This document shows, piece by piece, positions 26,731-36,186 of a stretch of DNA of 64,000 bases. How positions within the stretch are numbered: the stretch's first letter is position 1; each line of letters opens with the position of its first letter. The stretch is taken from positions 123,766-187,765 of the forward strand of contig NZ_CANDNZ010000011.1 of assembly GCF_947387555.1 (NCBI RefSeq). Reading direction: 5' to 3'. The position numbers and the translations under genes are program-made. The notes beneath the pieces were generated by a model that saw nothing but the letters and a program-made list of their open reading frames with translations, was not told the DNA's origin and did not search any database. This DNA comes from Thalassomonas sp. RHCl1 (GTDB taxonomy: Bacteria; Pseudomonadota; Gammaproteobacteria; Enterobacterales; Alteromonadaceae).

Positions 26731-28608
26731 CTAATCAATTAATGCCTGATCAAACAGCTGCTTCATCGAAGCGGCATATTTATCGACATCGGTATTAAAG
26801 ATATGGTGGAAGCACTGTTTTTCTAACATGAGCTCATACAGGCTTTTTCTTTTAGCCTCGTCTTCCACCAAAGATACCGCTTTACTGACCAGCTCAGGGA
26901 TCGAGTCACACCCCAGCTCTTGCTCCATTCCCAGCTTGTCCCAAATACAGATATCGGTACGGGTATAAAGTTGCTGCCCTCCCTTGATGAACAACTTAGG
27001 TTTATTCAAGATAATGGCATCGGTATTACTGTTTGAGCCGCCAAAAGGCAGGGTAGGCAATAATAAATGGGCCTTACTGATCTCTTCCATATAATCTAAA
27101 TAACCGCTAAAACTCACCAACTCAAACGATTTGAGCATTTTTCCCAGTTGCTTTTTAGTCGATAAATAAGCCAGGTGATTATCCTTATGGCCGGAAAAGA
27201 ACACAAAGGTCACTTTCTTTCGGGTTTCCATTGCGATTTGCTTACAGATATCCACCACAGGATAAGTGACTTTTGTCATCACGCCATTGATGGCAATTCT
27301 TATTTCATCGCCATCGGGTAAAAAGTGATGATGGCCCTTGATAAATTCATCGTTCAGATCCGCATGCATGGTATGAAAAATCATGTCATTGCTGGTTATA
27401 TCCGTCATCACCACCTTTTCCTGGTAATATGGCTGGATATCTTGTGCCGTAAAAGTATTGCCGGGGATCAATAAGGCATCAATTTCCGGACTAAAACTGC
27501 TGGAGGGGTGTCCCCCCATCATCAGTTGTTTCGGCGCCAGGCGCAACTGACTTAAACATATCGCCCAAAGCCGCATGCCTATGGACGGATAAAATATCAA
27601 ATCCGGCGATTCGGCTGCGACCAGGGCCGCGTTGCCGTCAACGTCATAGACATCTTTGATTTCAACCACCTTGGAAAAAACCGCCAGCGCATTATCTTCG
27701 ACCTGGGGGGGTTCAATATAGGCAATTAATTCGTGGTGGCGGGAAAGCTCTGTCAGCAAACGATTATAAGAGCGGAACATGGCGTGAATTTCTGAGTAGG
27801 ACTCGAGGATCACGGCAATTTTCATTTTAGGTTTAGGCGTATATGCCGGCACCTCGGCAATATAGTGTTTAACCTCGTCAGATAACCACAAGGGTAAGTT
27901 ATGCCGGATCAATGCCGTCATCCATTTTTTAAATTCATATTTCTGGCTTGAGGTGGCATAACTACAGGCAAAATAACAATAACTTAGTTTGCCCAAATCA
28001 GCGGTCACGGGCAAGTCTAACATCGGCAGGTCTTTCGCCGACTCTAACAGATAATTAAATCCTTTATTGGTTTCATTGGTCAAGGCCGGAATAGGCTGGG
28101 TAATTAAGCCGATATAAGTGGTTAACGCCAGGGCCGGAGCCGCCTTAAACACCTCTTTCCAGGGCAAACGAATTTTGCTTGATAAACCAATCAACATTAA
28201 CAGCAGGGTTAACTGCTTTTCATTGAATTTAATGCGGCCAAATTTATCCGGTTTATATAAACCTAAATGCTCGATTAAACCATCGGTACTGTTCCAGATG
28301 CTGGCGGAAAAGATCCAGTCAATACTCATCTTATAAATGATAAAGCTATCAACCGCCCTGGGAGAGGGTTTATAACCCGGCGCACTGAATAATTCGGTGA
28401 TCAGGGTGGCAAACTTATTACAGAAGGTATACATCAACTCTTCTTTACCCGGCCCGGCTTGAGGCAACAAAGAATTAACCTCTCCCTGCACCATTAAGCC
28501 ATGATCTGTCATCATAGTTTCTTCGATGAACATTATGATGTCCTGCTCCGCCGCATGGAAATTTTTTGATCTGATATTTTGCGCTATGCTCTGGATATTA
28601 AAATTCAT
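26731..28608 (-). CDS. HMW1C/NGT-like glycosyltransferase (GT41-related)
   Basis: A 625-residue protein, equal in length to HMW1C and ApNGT. The N-terminal half is helical. The GT-B part shows RLAPKQLMMGGHPSSSFSPEIDALLI, then VMTKVTYPVVDICKQI (the lysine-bearing nucleotide-sugar motif), and LPFGGSNSNTDAIILNKPKLFI followed by LYTRTDICIWDKLGM. These align with the HMW1C motifs GHPA, MKLN and PFGNTNG..H. That family places hexoses on asparagine or serine of adhesins and flagellins in the cytoplasm. Its acceptor and donor here are unknown; the nearby sugar genes suggest protein glycosylation. Confidence 0.68.
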   Translation of the reverse strand: MNFNIQSIAQNIRSKNFHAAEQDIIMFIEETMMTDHGLMVQGEVNSLLPQAGPGKEELMYTFCNKFATLITELFSAPGYKPSPRAVDSFIIYKMSIDWIFSASIWNSTDGLIEHLGLYKPDKFGRIKFNEKQLTLLLMLIGLSSKIRLPWKEVFKAAPALALTTYIGLITQPIPALTNETNKGFNYLLESAKDLPMLDLPVTADLGKLSYCYFACSYATSSQKYEFKKWMTALIRHNLPLWLSDEVKHYIAEVPAYTPKPKMKIAVILESYSEIHAMFRSYNRLLTELSRHHELIAYIEPPQVEDNALAVFSKVVEIKDVYDVDGNAALVAAESPDLIFYPSIGMRLWAICLSQLRLAPKQLMMGGHPSSSFSPEIDALLIPGNTFTAQDIQPYYQEKVVMTDITSNDMIFHTMHADLNDEFIKGHHHFLPDGDEIRIAINGVMTKVTYPVVDICKQIAMETRKKVTFVFFSGHKDNHLAYLSTKKQLGKMLKSFELVSFSGYLDYMEEISKAHLLLPTLPFGGSNSNTDAIILNKPKLFIKGGQQLYTRTDICIWDKLGMEQELGCDSIPELVSKAVSLVEDEAKRKSLYELMLEKQCFHHIFNTDVDKYAASMKQLFDQALID

Positions 28609-28701
28609 ATAGTTTCGTTCATCATTATCTGAGAGTGAGGGGTCTTGCCGGTTATTTAATACTTAGCCGAAATATTATCTGCTTTGATTAACGGCCAATA
28701 A

Positions 28702-29436
28702 TTAACTGCCGTTCAATTCCGACAGCGGCTTGCCCTTAAATTCGGTTGGAATGCACTGGGTGCCCAGGGCTTTAAGCTGGCTGCAAATGGCATCCGCTTT
28801 CGCACTGGCAGTAAACTTACCTGCTTTCACCCGGTAATATAAATTATTGTTCACTTTTATTTTTTCAAAAACAGCATCCAGTTTTCCCAATAACGCCGGA
28901 TGTTTATGCTGTAACCTGTACCAGGTTGGCCTGACTTGTTTATGATTTGACAAGGAATATAACTGCAGGGAGTAATACAGTGCTCCTTTCTGCTCCGCCT
29001 CCCGGGCAGGAGCTTTCTGCTGTTGAGTTGGCGTTTGTTTCACTGCCGCCGGCTCAATATCAGCTTTTGCAGTCACAGCAGGCAATTGGGCGGGTTTCGG
29101 GGCAGGTGCTGTTTTGGGCTGACTCTGGCTAGCGGTTTGCTGTGCTGCCGCTGCTTGTGCCGCATTTTCATTATCCTGCACAATTTCATTCAGTTGCCCA
29201 ATTAATTCCGTTAACTCGCCTTCAATGGCAACCAGGCGTTCTAATCCGGGCTTGATATCCTGCCACTCATGCAAGTGTTCTTCAAATTTAGGAATTGTTG
29301 CTTCCGGCGACGGCTGGTTTGCTGCCGGTTCCCCCCTGGCAGCCAACTCAGGTTCATCCTGCATCATAGAGCACCCTGAGAGACCGGTTAACAGGCCGCA
29401 ACAAATAAAAAAAGTTACCAATACATTTTTGCTCAT
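28702..29436 (-). CDS. SPOR-like domain lipoprotein
   Basis: A 244-residue lipoprotein (LSGC lipobox, cysteine 22). After a proline-rich stretch and a coiled coil (LHEWQDIKPGLERLVAIEGELTELIGQL), an Ala/Gln-rich linker leads to a C-terminal SPOR-like domain (YYSLQLYSLSNHKQVRPTWYRL ... YYRVKAGKFTASAKADAICSQLKALGTQC). It lies at the end of the fimbrial locus. The coiled-coil segment matches that of the lipoprotein at 35443, so the two are paralogs. Confidence 0.7.
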   Translation of the reverse strand: MSKNVLVTFFICCGLLTGLSGCSMMQDEPELAARGEPAANQPSPEATIPKFEEHLHEWQDIKPGLERLVAIEGELTELIGQLNEIVQDNENAAQAAAAQQTASQSQPKTAPAPKPAQLPAVTAKADIEPAAVKQTPTQQQKAPAREAEQKGALYYSLQLYSLSNHKQVRPTWYRLQHKHPALLGKLDAVFEKIKVNNNLYYRVKAGKFTASAKADAICSQLKALGTQCIPTEFKGKPLSELNGS

Positions 29437-29476
29437 TTGATTATTACCATTTTAATCGTTGTTATCATCCTGACGG

Positions 29477-32400
29477 TTAAAAGCTAAACTCATAAGCTTC
29501 AACCGAGCAATTAATATCTAATTTGCTGGTTTCTTCACACGCCTTTATTGCTTGCTCATTTTCCTGATAAAACGCCAGGTTTAATTGGTACTTGCCACTG
29601 CTTTCATCATAAAGAAAAAATGCCGGTTGATTTAAACGCCGGCGATAGCGTTTTTGCAACAAATACCAGTAAGTTTTTAAAATATTCAGGGAAGAAAAGG
29701 AACCGACACTGACGACATAACCGGAGGTAAACTCCAGCTGATCCAGGGTAAAGTCGGAGCCGTTAAGAATATCCCCCTGCGCCGATAAATCGAGGATCAG
29801 GTCATCGGTTTTATGTAATTTTTTCCGCTCCAAATAGTCAGAATCAATAGAGGCACGATAATTCCCGGGACGTAAATCGGTAAACAGATAATAACCGTCA
29901 AATGCAGTATCTTCACTGGCGACAATATTTCCCTGTTCATCAAGCAAATTCACCGTGACATAAGGGGCAGGTGTTTCCTCGCCTTCTTTATTACGCAAAT
30001 AAACCGTGCCTTCTACTTCGCTGGAGGTCACCACAGGGAAATCAAGACGATCGACAAACCCCCGGCGCGGAGTTATCGATACCCCTTCAAACCCTGGAAT
30101 TAAGAACGGATCCCCTAAACTGCCTTCTTTTAATTCAATATCTGTGGTGACATTGTTGGGCATATTCTGCAACAGGGCGATCCCCTGCTCATCACTGACC
30201 GCCTGACGGTAATTTTGCGTCCCCTTAATTTTTGCCCCTTTAATGAGAGGTTCACCGACATCAAATTGGCCATTAGCATTCAAATCTTCAAAAACCCTGA
30301 CTTTTAATGCGCCGCTGGAGGTTAAGGGTTTATTACTGAGAAAATAATTATTCTTGTCTGTCTCATAACCTAAACTAAAGCGGAAAAACAAACCTAGCGC
30401 CCAGTCGCCCCCCTGATCATAATCCAGGTTGCCACTTAAATTAAAATTCTCATGACGCCAGTTTAACTTCCATTCACTTTGATACTTGTTATCGACGGTA
30501 TTGTAATTTAATGCCAATTCAGATTGTAAATCACTGGTCATCGCCCAGCTCAATTTGGAATTAACCCGGGTAATTTCAGCTTTAGGCTCTAAGGTATAAT
30601 CCATTTCAAAACGGGTAAAATATTTACCAAAAGAGCGCTGAATCCGGCTGGTGCCCGCTAAAGAATGGCTGTCAGCACCGTTGACATTGTTTATATCCTG
30701 CCAAAAGATATCATTTGCTATTGAGGTTTTTCCGACATTAACACTTATCTGATTGGTCAGGTTTTGTATTTTTTGTCCATTTGCCGTTTCGATAAAATCA
30801 TATTGATTCTGGTAATTTAAGGGTAAAGCAAGACCCCTGAAAGCCTGTCCCGACATTCGAAGTAAATGCTCGGTTCTGTCTCCGAAATTGCCTCCGTCAT
30901 CACTATTGCCACTTTTGTCCTTGCGGTAACGATAATCAAAGGAATGTCTGCCAAAGCCTGTTTTTGCCGAGAATTGCATGGTCTGGTTATCGTTATTATC
31001 AAAAGAAAAATCACTGTCAATTAATAAGCGCTCAAACAAAGTCAGGTTTGCGCCTACATTGTAATTAAGTTTATTACTGCCTTCTTTGCTAAATAAGGTC
31101 GATTGCCCTAAAGAAACAGAAAACCAGTCGGTCACCCCCTGTTCATAATTCCCGGCAAGTAACCAGCCCTCATTATCTCCGGCGGACCCCTGAGTGATAC
31201 CGAATAGAGATTTTCCGGTCTGAGTCAAAGACATCGCATACGAACTGTCATCTCTTTTAAAGCTGTTTTGGCTAACCAGTACTTCCCGTATTTTTTTCTC
31301 CACTTGTCCCTGAGGACCATAAAGGATCATTTCAAAGGTATTCTGGCCAAAAATCAGATCAACATCGTTAAATTCATAACGACCATCTTGCAGGCTTAAT
31401 TGCTTATCAATTAAAATACCATTGCGATAAAGCTCTACATCCCAACCCGGTTGAATATCACCATTGATATTAATCTTATTATCTTTAACTTGACCCAAGG
31501 CGTGACTGGAAAGGGAAAAACCCCGGCTAATATTGGCATTGTAATCAATCCCCGAACGGATCGGGTTAATATCACCAAACTCATAACTGCTAAGATTAAG
31601 GGGTCCCAATAAACCACCATCAGCCGACTCCTTAGATAACCGCCAGCGTAAATCACTGATATTGTCGTCCTTGATCCCGCCGATAAAATACTGGCTGTTG
31701 AGATAGGCAAGATCATGGCTGCCTAATGCCGAATAGCCGTAAAAAGTGTTCTCTTCTGTCACCCTGCTGTTAAGCTGAACATCAAAGACCGGCGTTGAAA
31801 ATGCCCGATATTGATTTTCTTTCCAGGGCAAAACCGGGGTACTTCTTTGCTGGCTATATATAGCTTTATTTTCCCTGGCCAGCCTTTGTTCGATCGGCAA
31901 AGGAGAGCTTGAGCTGAGCTTGACCGAAAGCGCTGAGAAGTCAAACGCCATACGGGTACCAAACCAGGTATTGATAACATCGGCATCAACATAAAGATCA
32001 TCTTCTTCTACCCGGTAATTTTCCTTATTCAGGATGAACTCTTGTCCGTTGACCTTAGCTATAGCAATTTGTTGTTCAGAGAAATTCAACTCGAAGGTAT
32101 TGGCTTCATTCATAAACCAGCCCGAAGCGGTAGATTTTCCCAAATCTATGATGATGGGAAAGTCTAAAACCTCAAATAAGTTTCCCAGACCTATCATGGC
32201 ATTTGCCTGGCTTTTATAGGCAAAAACATCTGCCAGGAAATACTTCCCCACATGAATGGCCAGCAGCAACTCTTCCCCTTCCGGGATACCGACATCAAGT
32301 TCTTCTGGTGTAGCAGAAAGGGGGGAAGCGGCAACCTTGGTAACACCGGCTTTACTGTCCGGCAGCGATGACTGGATATTTTTTATCTGTTTAATCAGTT

Positions 32401-32500
32401 GAACGAAGCGACTGTTTTTTAACGCCTTATTATCTGCCGCTTGCACACTTAAGCACAAAGCAGACAAACAGACTAAGCAGATAAATAACAGTCGCACCAT
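29477..32500 (-). CDS. Fimbrial usher-like outer-membrane protein with C-terminal SPOR-like domain
   Basis: A 1007-residue exported protein (signal MVRLLFICLVCLSALCLSVQA). A globular N-terminal part is followed by a barrel-like region whose motifs resemble CS1-type ushers (WDVELYRNGILIDKQLSLQDGRYEFNDVDLIFGQNTFEMILYGPQGQ). Two Cna/SdrD-B-like domains follow (RVFEDLNANGQFDVGEPLIKG; VEGTVYLRN...FDGYYLFTDLRPGNY). The last 80 residues look like a SPOR domain (GYVVSVGSFSSLNILKTYWYLLQ ... LAFYQENEQAIKACEE). It lies next to a chaperone gene, so it is the likely assembly channel for the DUF4402 subunits. Confidence 0.68.
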   Translation of the reverse strand: MVRLLFICLVCLSALCLSVQAADNKALKNSRFVQLIKQIKNIQSSLPDSKAGVTKVAASPLSATPEELDVGIPEGEELLLAIHVGKYFLADVFAYKSQANAMIGLGNLFEVLDFPIIIDLGKSTASGWFMNEANTFELNFSEQQIAIAKVNGQEFILNKENYRVEEDDLYVDADVINTWFGTRMAFDFSALSVKLSSSSPLPIEQRLARENKAIYSQQRSTPVLPWKENQYRAFSTPVFDVQLNSRVTEENTFYGYSALGSHDLAYLNSQYFIGGIKDDNISDLRWRLSKESADGGLLGPLNLSSYEFGDINPIRSGIDYNANISRGFSLSSHALGQVKDNKININGDIQPGWDVELYRNGILIDKQLSLQDGRYEFNDVDLIFGQNTFEMILYGPQGQVEKKIREVLVSQNSFKRDDSSYAMSLTQTGKSLFGITQGSAGDNEGWLLAGNYEQGVTDWFSVSLGQSTLFSKEGSNKLNYNVGANLTLFERLLIDSDFSFDNNDNQTMQFSAKTGFGRHSFDYRYRKDKSGNSDDGGNFGDRTEHLLRMSGQAFRGLALPLNYQNQYDFIETANGQKIQNLTNQISVNVGKTSIANDIFWQDINNVNGADSHSLAGTSRIQRSFGKYFTRFEMDYTLEPKAEITRVNSKLSWAMTSDLQSELALNYNTVDNKYQSEWKLNWRHENFNLSGNLDYDQGGDWALGLFFRFSLGYETDKNNYFLSNKPLTSSGALKVRVFEDLNANGQFDVGEPLIKGAKIKGTQNYRQAVSDEQGIALLQNMPNNVTTDIELKEGSLGDPFLIPGFEGVSITPRRGFVDRLDFPVVTSSEVEGTVYLRNKEGEETPAPYVTVNLLDEQGNIVASEDTAFDGYYLFTDLRPGNYRASIDSDYLERKKLHKTDDLILDLSAQGDILNGSDFTLDQLEFTSGYVVSVGSFSSLNILKTYWYLLQKRYRRRLNQPAFFLYDESSGKYQLNLAFYQENEQAIKACEETSKLDINCSVEAYEFSF

Positions 32501-32515
32501 AGTATCTACACCCGG

Positions 32516-33364
32516 TTATTTTTTCGGCCTAGTGACAATATCACTTAAACTAACATTGAAGTTTTTTTCTGTGATCAGGGTATTGCGCATTTCTTCTCTG
32601 CCCTCATAAGCTAATCTTAACGTGCCCGCCCCCGGGCGGTAATCAAACCACTGCAAGTTATAGACCCGATAAGTCAATTCAGGATAAAAATTAACCGAAT
32701 TTAATATAGCTACCTGTTTTTCTTGCGTACTTCCTTTGGGTGTCCAGTAAGCAACAATACTGCCTGTGGTACTGGTTGCACCGGAACGCGATAATTGAAC
32801 TCGCACGGTCGCCTGCTTTTTCTCAGCATCGTGTATCAGCGTCAAATCTTCGACGCCCACTTGATAATCCAGACCTCCCTGCCTGAAAACAACAGGAATG
32901 CTATAACTGAGTGACAATTTAAGGGTGATACCGGCCCCTGAGTTCGCCTTATTTCTATCCCCTTCACGCGGCAAAGCGGTAAATAATAAATGTGAGCGGT
33001 ATTCACCGTCCTGTAAGTTCTTCGGGCGGCGGGCGGCAATTTTGACGATTTGTCTTTCGTTTGGCGCCAGCGTGACTTGCCTGGGGCTGAGCCTGAACAT
33101 ATTGCTGGCGATAGGAAAGTCTTTAGCCTCCTCATCCGTCAAATTTTTATAGCCTCCTAAAGGCAAGGCGGCTTTTTGCACCCATTCGACCCTATAGGTA
33201 CGGGTCTCATTGCCGGTATTCATCAGCACGACTTTTTCTGAACGGTTGCGTTCATCCAGCGCAACCCGCATAGGAGAAATCAGCAAGCTCGCCTGTGAGC
33301 TAAACGCTTGCACAACAAGTAAAAAAATAAATAACTGGGTTAATTTAATTAGTGAAAATTTCAT
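32516..33364 (-). CDS. Periplasmic pilus-assembly chaperone (PapD-like)
   Basis: A 282-residue exported protein. After a signal peptide, ASLLISPMRVALDERNRSEKVVLMNTGNETRTYRVEWV forms the first immunoglobulin-like strands, and FRLSPRQVTLAPNERQIVKI carries the conserved pre-G1 region of PapD-type chaperones. Such proteins hold subunits in the periplasm until delivery to the usher. It sits 16 bases upstream of the usher start in the same operon. Confidence 0.82.
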   Translation of the reverse strand: MKFSLIKLTQLFIFLLVVQAFSSQASLLISPMRVALDERNRSEKVVLMNTGNETRTYRVEWVQKAALPLGGYKNLTDEEAKDFPIASNMFRLSPRQVTLAPNERQIVKIAARRPKNLQDGEYRSHLLFTALPREGDRNKANSGAGITLKLSLSYSIPVVFRQGGLDYQVGVEDLTLIHDAEKKQATVRVQLSRSGATSTTGSIVAYWTPKGSTQEKQVAILNSVNFYPELTYRVYNLQWFDYRPGAGTLRLAYEGREEMRNTLITEKNFNVSLSDIVTRPKK

Positions 33365-33407
33365 GGCTTTTCTCTGTTGTTAAGCACTTAAATAAATACA
33401 TCTAACA

Positions 33408-33884
33408 CTAATAGTTAAACGTTACTTGCAAGGTGCCCTGATACTGTACGTCAACATAATTACCGCCGTTGCCGGAAGTACTCAAGGTTGCCCCGACTCT
33501 GACTAAAGCAAATCCTGAGCCATTTGTAGTAACTGAGGCAACAATATCGGGATTACTGATAGTAAACTGTTCGGTTGCCGGCCCTGGAGGGGGGTTGCTG
33601 GTGGTTGCCTGTGTGATTATCGCCGAAGTGAACACTTCCAGATTGCCGGGTAAGTCTGTAAGGGCAAATTCTGCCGGATGTCCGGGCTCAATAACCCTGA
33701 TATGATTGACAATACTTGTTTGGCCCGAACGGCTGATAATAATGTCGCTGACCACAGAGTTATCCGATACCACAATAGTACCAAATGATAAGTCTTCAAT
33801 AAGGGTGACCGTGGCCTGGGCAGGGAGGGTAAAAAAGAGTATCAATACCCGGAAAATTAATTTTTGACAAAAGGTTAAAAACAT
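33408..33884 (-). CDS. DUF4402-like fimbrial subunit (minor)
   Basis: A 158-residue exported protein. LIEDLSFGTIVVSDNS is the DUF4402-type first strand, and VGATLSTSGNGGNYVDVQYQGTLQVTFNY is the typical C-terminal strand (VGATL...Y.G...V...Y). The middle carries a proline-rich insertion. These proteins occur in chaperone-usher loci of marine bacteria and are likely pilus subunits. It lies between the chaperone and the second DUF4402 gene. Confidence 0.7.
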   Translation of the reverse strand: MFLTFCQKLIFRVLILFFTLPAQATVTLIEDLSFGTIVVSDNSVVSDIIISRSGQTSIVNHIRVIEPGHPAEFALTDLPGNLEVFTSAIITQATTSNPPPGPATEQFTISNPDIVASVTTNGSGFALVRVGATLSTSGNGGNYVDVQYQGTLQVTFNY

Positions 33885-33955
33885 AAATAAAACTAATATA
33901 ATCAGGGGGGTGGCCTCCTGATTATATTAGTTATCAGCAATTATTCAATGAATAA

Positions 33956-34561
33956 TTAATAATCAACCGTAATGGTATAATCACCGTCATATACATCATC
34001 GATATAAGCCGATGTTGTCACATTGGCATCGGTAGATAAGGTTGCACCGACATCAAAACTTACCGTACCGGTATTATCCGTTTGCAGGTTAGGCGCACCG
34101 GCATTGTATGCAACACCGTCATTGGCACCGCCACGTACGATTGCAACCCAGGTATCAACGGTAAAATCCGGTGAGGTTGGTGGTGCAATGGCATTATCCA
34201 GCGTAGTCGCTGCACCAGGGAAAGTGATAGTTAAATCAGTGAAAGTTGCCGCATTAGATACGGTAAACTGACCAACCGAACCCGCCGTTAATTGGGTAAT
34301 GGTTGCGTTATTGTCCGGAGTCGCAGTCACCGAACCGTCAGCTGCGATTGCCAGGGTAGCCACATTGGTACCGGCAGGATCGGCTGTCGCACGAATGGTA
34401 CCGAAACTAAGCTCAGTATCTTCCACTAAGTCAAATGCATTTTGTACCGTCACTGAAATAGTCGCATCAGATAAGGTTGCAGCAAATGGCTGTGCAGACA
34501 TTGCGGTTAAAAAAGTAGCTGTTAATACCTTTGTTATCCGATTGTGATTTAAATTAAGCAT
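33956..34561 (-). CDS. DUF4402 fimbrial subunit (probable major)
   Basis: A 201-residue exported protein (signal ending SAQPFAA). DLVEDTELSFGTIRA and FDVGATLSTDANVTTSAYIDDVYDGDYTITVDY are the family's end motifs, and the body is Ala/Thr/Asp-rich like a pilin. ACGGAG precedes the ATG. As first gene after a long promoter region and rich in small residues, it is the best candidate for the major subunit. Confidence 0.75.
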   Translation of the reverse strand: MLNLNHNRITKVLTATFLTAMSAQPFAATLSDATISVTVQNAFDLVEDTELSFGTIRATADPAGTNVATLAIAADGSVTATPDNNATITQLTAGSVGQFTVSNAATFTDLTITFPGAATTLDNAIAPPTSPDFTVDTWVAIVRGGANDGVAYNAGAPNLQTDNTGTVSFDVGATLSTDANVTTSAYIDDVYDGDYTITVDY

Positions 34562-35123
34562 AAAAATCTCCGTTGTTCATCTGTAAAATCGATAGTAATG
34601 TGACACTAAAATACAGAAGCATAAGCAACTCTTTTTTTGTGACGCAAAATTTGTATCGACAGTAATAAAAAAACCTTTAATATTTTTTTTTACTTACATT
34701 GGTATTTAAGCATAGTCGTCGGACATAAATATTTGTAGTTCAATATGTTAATTAGATCAGCACATTGAGTACGCATATTACTATCTGAGCATTATGTAAC
34801 TTTTGAATAACAAATATCCTTAAGCTCCATCACATTCCATTAAAGTTATATTCATAATATTGCTCGATTTCCCTAATCTTCAAGATTACAACTTAGACAC
34901 TTAAAAAATAAAGTAAAACCTAATATCATCAACTTTTCATAGCAAGATCATTAAAGCAGGTGCCGTGCCAACAAATACAAATGATCTTTAACTTACATCC
35001 TCAGTTTCGTTTTATTTCAGGTAATTCATTTACTTAATAAACAAAAATAAATGCTAATAAATTTTAAACTTCCTGTTTATCCCTAAGTTTAGTCAAATCC
35101 GGACAAATAACCTGCAATATAAA

Positions 35124-35165
35124 GGCAATAAAGAGGCAATAAAGAGGCAATAAAGAGGCAATAAA
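35124..35165 (+). repeat. 11-bp tandem repeat (GGCAATAAAGA)
   Basis: Three full copies and a nine-base partial copy follow each other without gaps. Copy number of such repeats can change by slippage, so it may alter spacing in the regulatory region. Confidence 0.9.
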
Positions 35166-35215
35166 TTACCCGGTTGATTGCCCCGGGGGTATTTTTTTGC
35201 CGCTTGGGCGGCAAA

Positions 35216-35276
35216 GGATCCTGAAAGGATCGTTTTAGGATCCGTGAAAACGGCCAAAAGGATCCATTTGGATCCT
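35216..35276 (+). repeat. Cluster of GGATC(C) motifs
   Basis: Five GGATC motifs, four of them GGATCC, occur in about 60 bases separated by A/T-rich words. This is far denser than chance. It is not a perfect tandem array. Confidence 0.6.
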
Positions 35277-35442
35277 GAATCAGCAACAGCGAGCGAATCG
35301 ATAACCTGAGCAGATTTCAAACCAAGATAACAAGAAAGTTATTAAAAGGAAGCGGTTAGCTTTTATTAACGGAAAAAGCAATCACTAGGGTCGTTAAGTG
35401 TATAGATAGTAGGCTCCCGCTTCTTCAGGAGCCTGTTCGAGG

Positions 35443-36186
35443 TTAACCGACAGGTACGCCTGAGTATTTAATCACGGCACAATATTGATTCTGCTGCTTG
35501 AGGCGTTTACAAATTTGGTGCGCCTTGGTTGCAGAAGAATAAGGCCCAACCCTTAAACTCTGAAAAGTGCCCTCTTCCCTGACAATTTGCTCCAGCAAAG
35601 GATCTTTGTTTAACAACACAGAACCATACTTTTGTTTAAAATACCTCCAGCCCAGTTTGGCATTGGCCTCATTTTTAAATGCTGCCAGGTGTATGCCCAC
35701 CTGAACTTTGCAATGACTGGTTTTTGACATGCTAAAAGTACTGGCAGCGGCGCAACCGGGCCGGCTCGACTCTTTCTTTGCCTCCGCTGCTTCAGCGACA
35801 CTTGCATCGGCAGCATTGTCAGCTTGTGCAGCCAAATCGGCCTGCTTTCTCGCTTCCCTGGCCTGCGCAGATTCCTGTTGTTTGGCTAACTGCTCCAGCG
35901 GGGCACTGCCCAGATTTGCCGCTTTGCCAAGCTCAGCCACCAATAGCTGCATGTCGGACTCTAACGCCAGTAACCTTTCTATTTCCGGCGCCAGCGGCGC
36001 CCAAACATCAATATGGCTGTTTAGCTGTTCATGTATGGCTTCTTTGGTTATTGCCGCCTCTTGCTGTTCAGCTTCCGGATTCATCGCACAGGAAAATAAC
36101 AGGGAACAGCCGAGCAAGCCCGCCAGAGGACGAACTGGCACAGTCCGGTATTTAAAAAAAGAAAAATGCTGAAAAGACGCTACCAT
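35443..36186 (-). CDS. SPOR-like domain lipoprotein, paralog of 28702-29436 protein
   Basis: About 247 residues from ATG 36186 (lipobox LFSC, cysteine 33). The order is: coiled coil (LNSHIDVWAPLAPEIERLLALESDMQLLVAELG), Ala/Glu-rich linker, and a C-terminal SPOR-like domain (KVQVGIHLAAFKNEANAKLGWRYFKQKYG ... FQSLRVGPYSSATKAHQICKRLKQQNQYC). The coiled coil shares the pattern W..L.P..ERL.A.E......EL with the lipoprotein at the other end of the fimbrial locus. A TTG start at 36225 would add 13 residues before the signal. Confidence 0.7.
   Translation of the reverse strand: MVASFQHFSFFKYRTVPVRPLAGLLGCSLLFSCAMNPEAEQQEAAITKEAIHEQLNSHIDVWAPLAPEIERLLALESDMQLLVAELGKAANLGSAPLEQLAKQQESAQAREARKQADLAAQADNAADASVAEAAEAKKESSRPGCAAASTFSMSKTSHCKVQVGIHLAAFKNEANAKLGWRYFKQKYGSVLLNKDPLLEQIVREEGTFQSLRVGPYSSATKAHQICKRLKQQNQYCAVIKYSGVPVG

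Larger units (their letters stand above)
34562..35442. other. Long AT-rich intergenic region upstream of fimbrial genes
   Basis: About 880 bases without a credible gene. The left 500 bases are very AT-rich and should hold the promoter for the DUF4402 gene. The right part holds an 11-bp tandem repeat (35124-35165) and a cluster of GGATC(C) sites (35216-35276). An inverted repeat AGGCTCC ... GGAGCCT lies at 35411-35433, but without a clear T-run. Confidence 0.6.

Noticed and set aside
35089..35320. Two minus-strand frames of 65 and 75 codons
   Set aside because: Both are produced by the 11-bp tandem repeat and the GGATCC cluster; there is no start signal.
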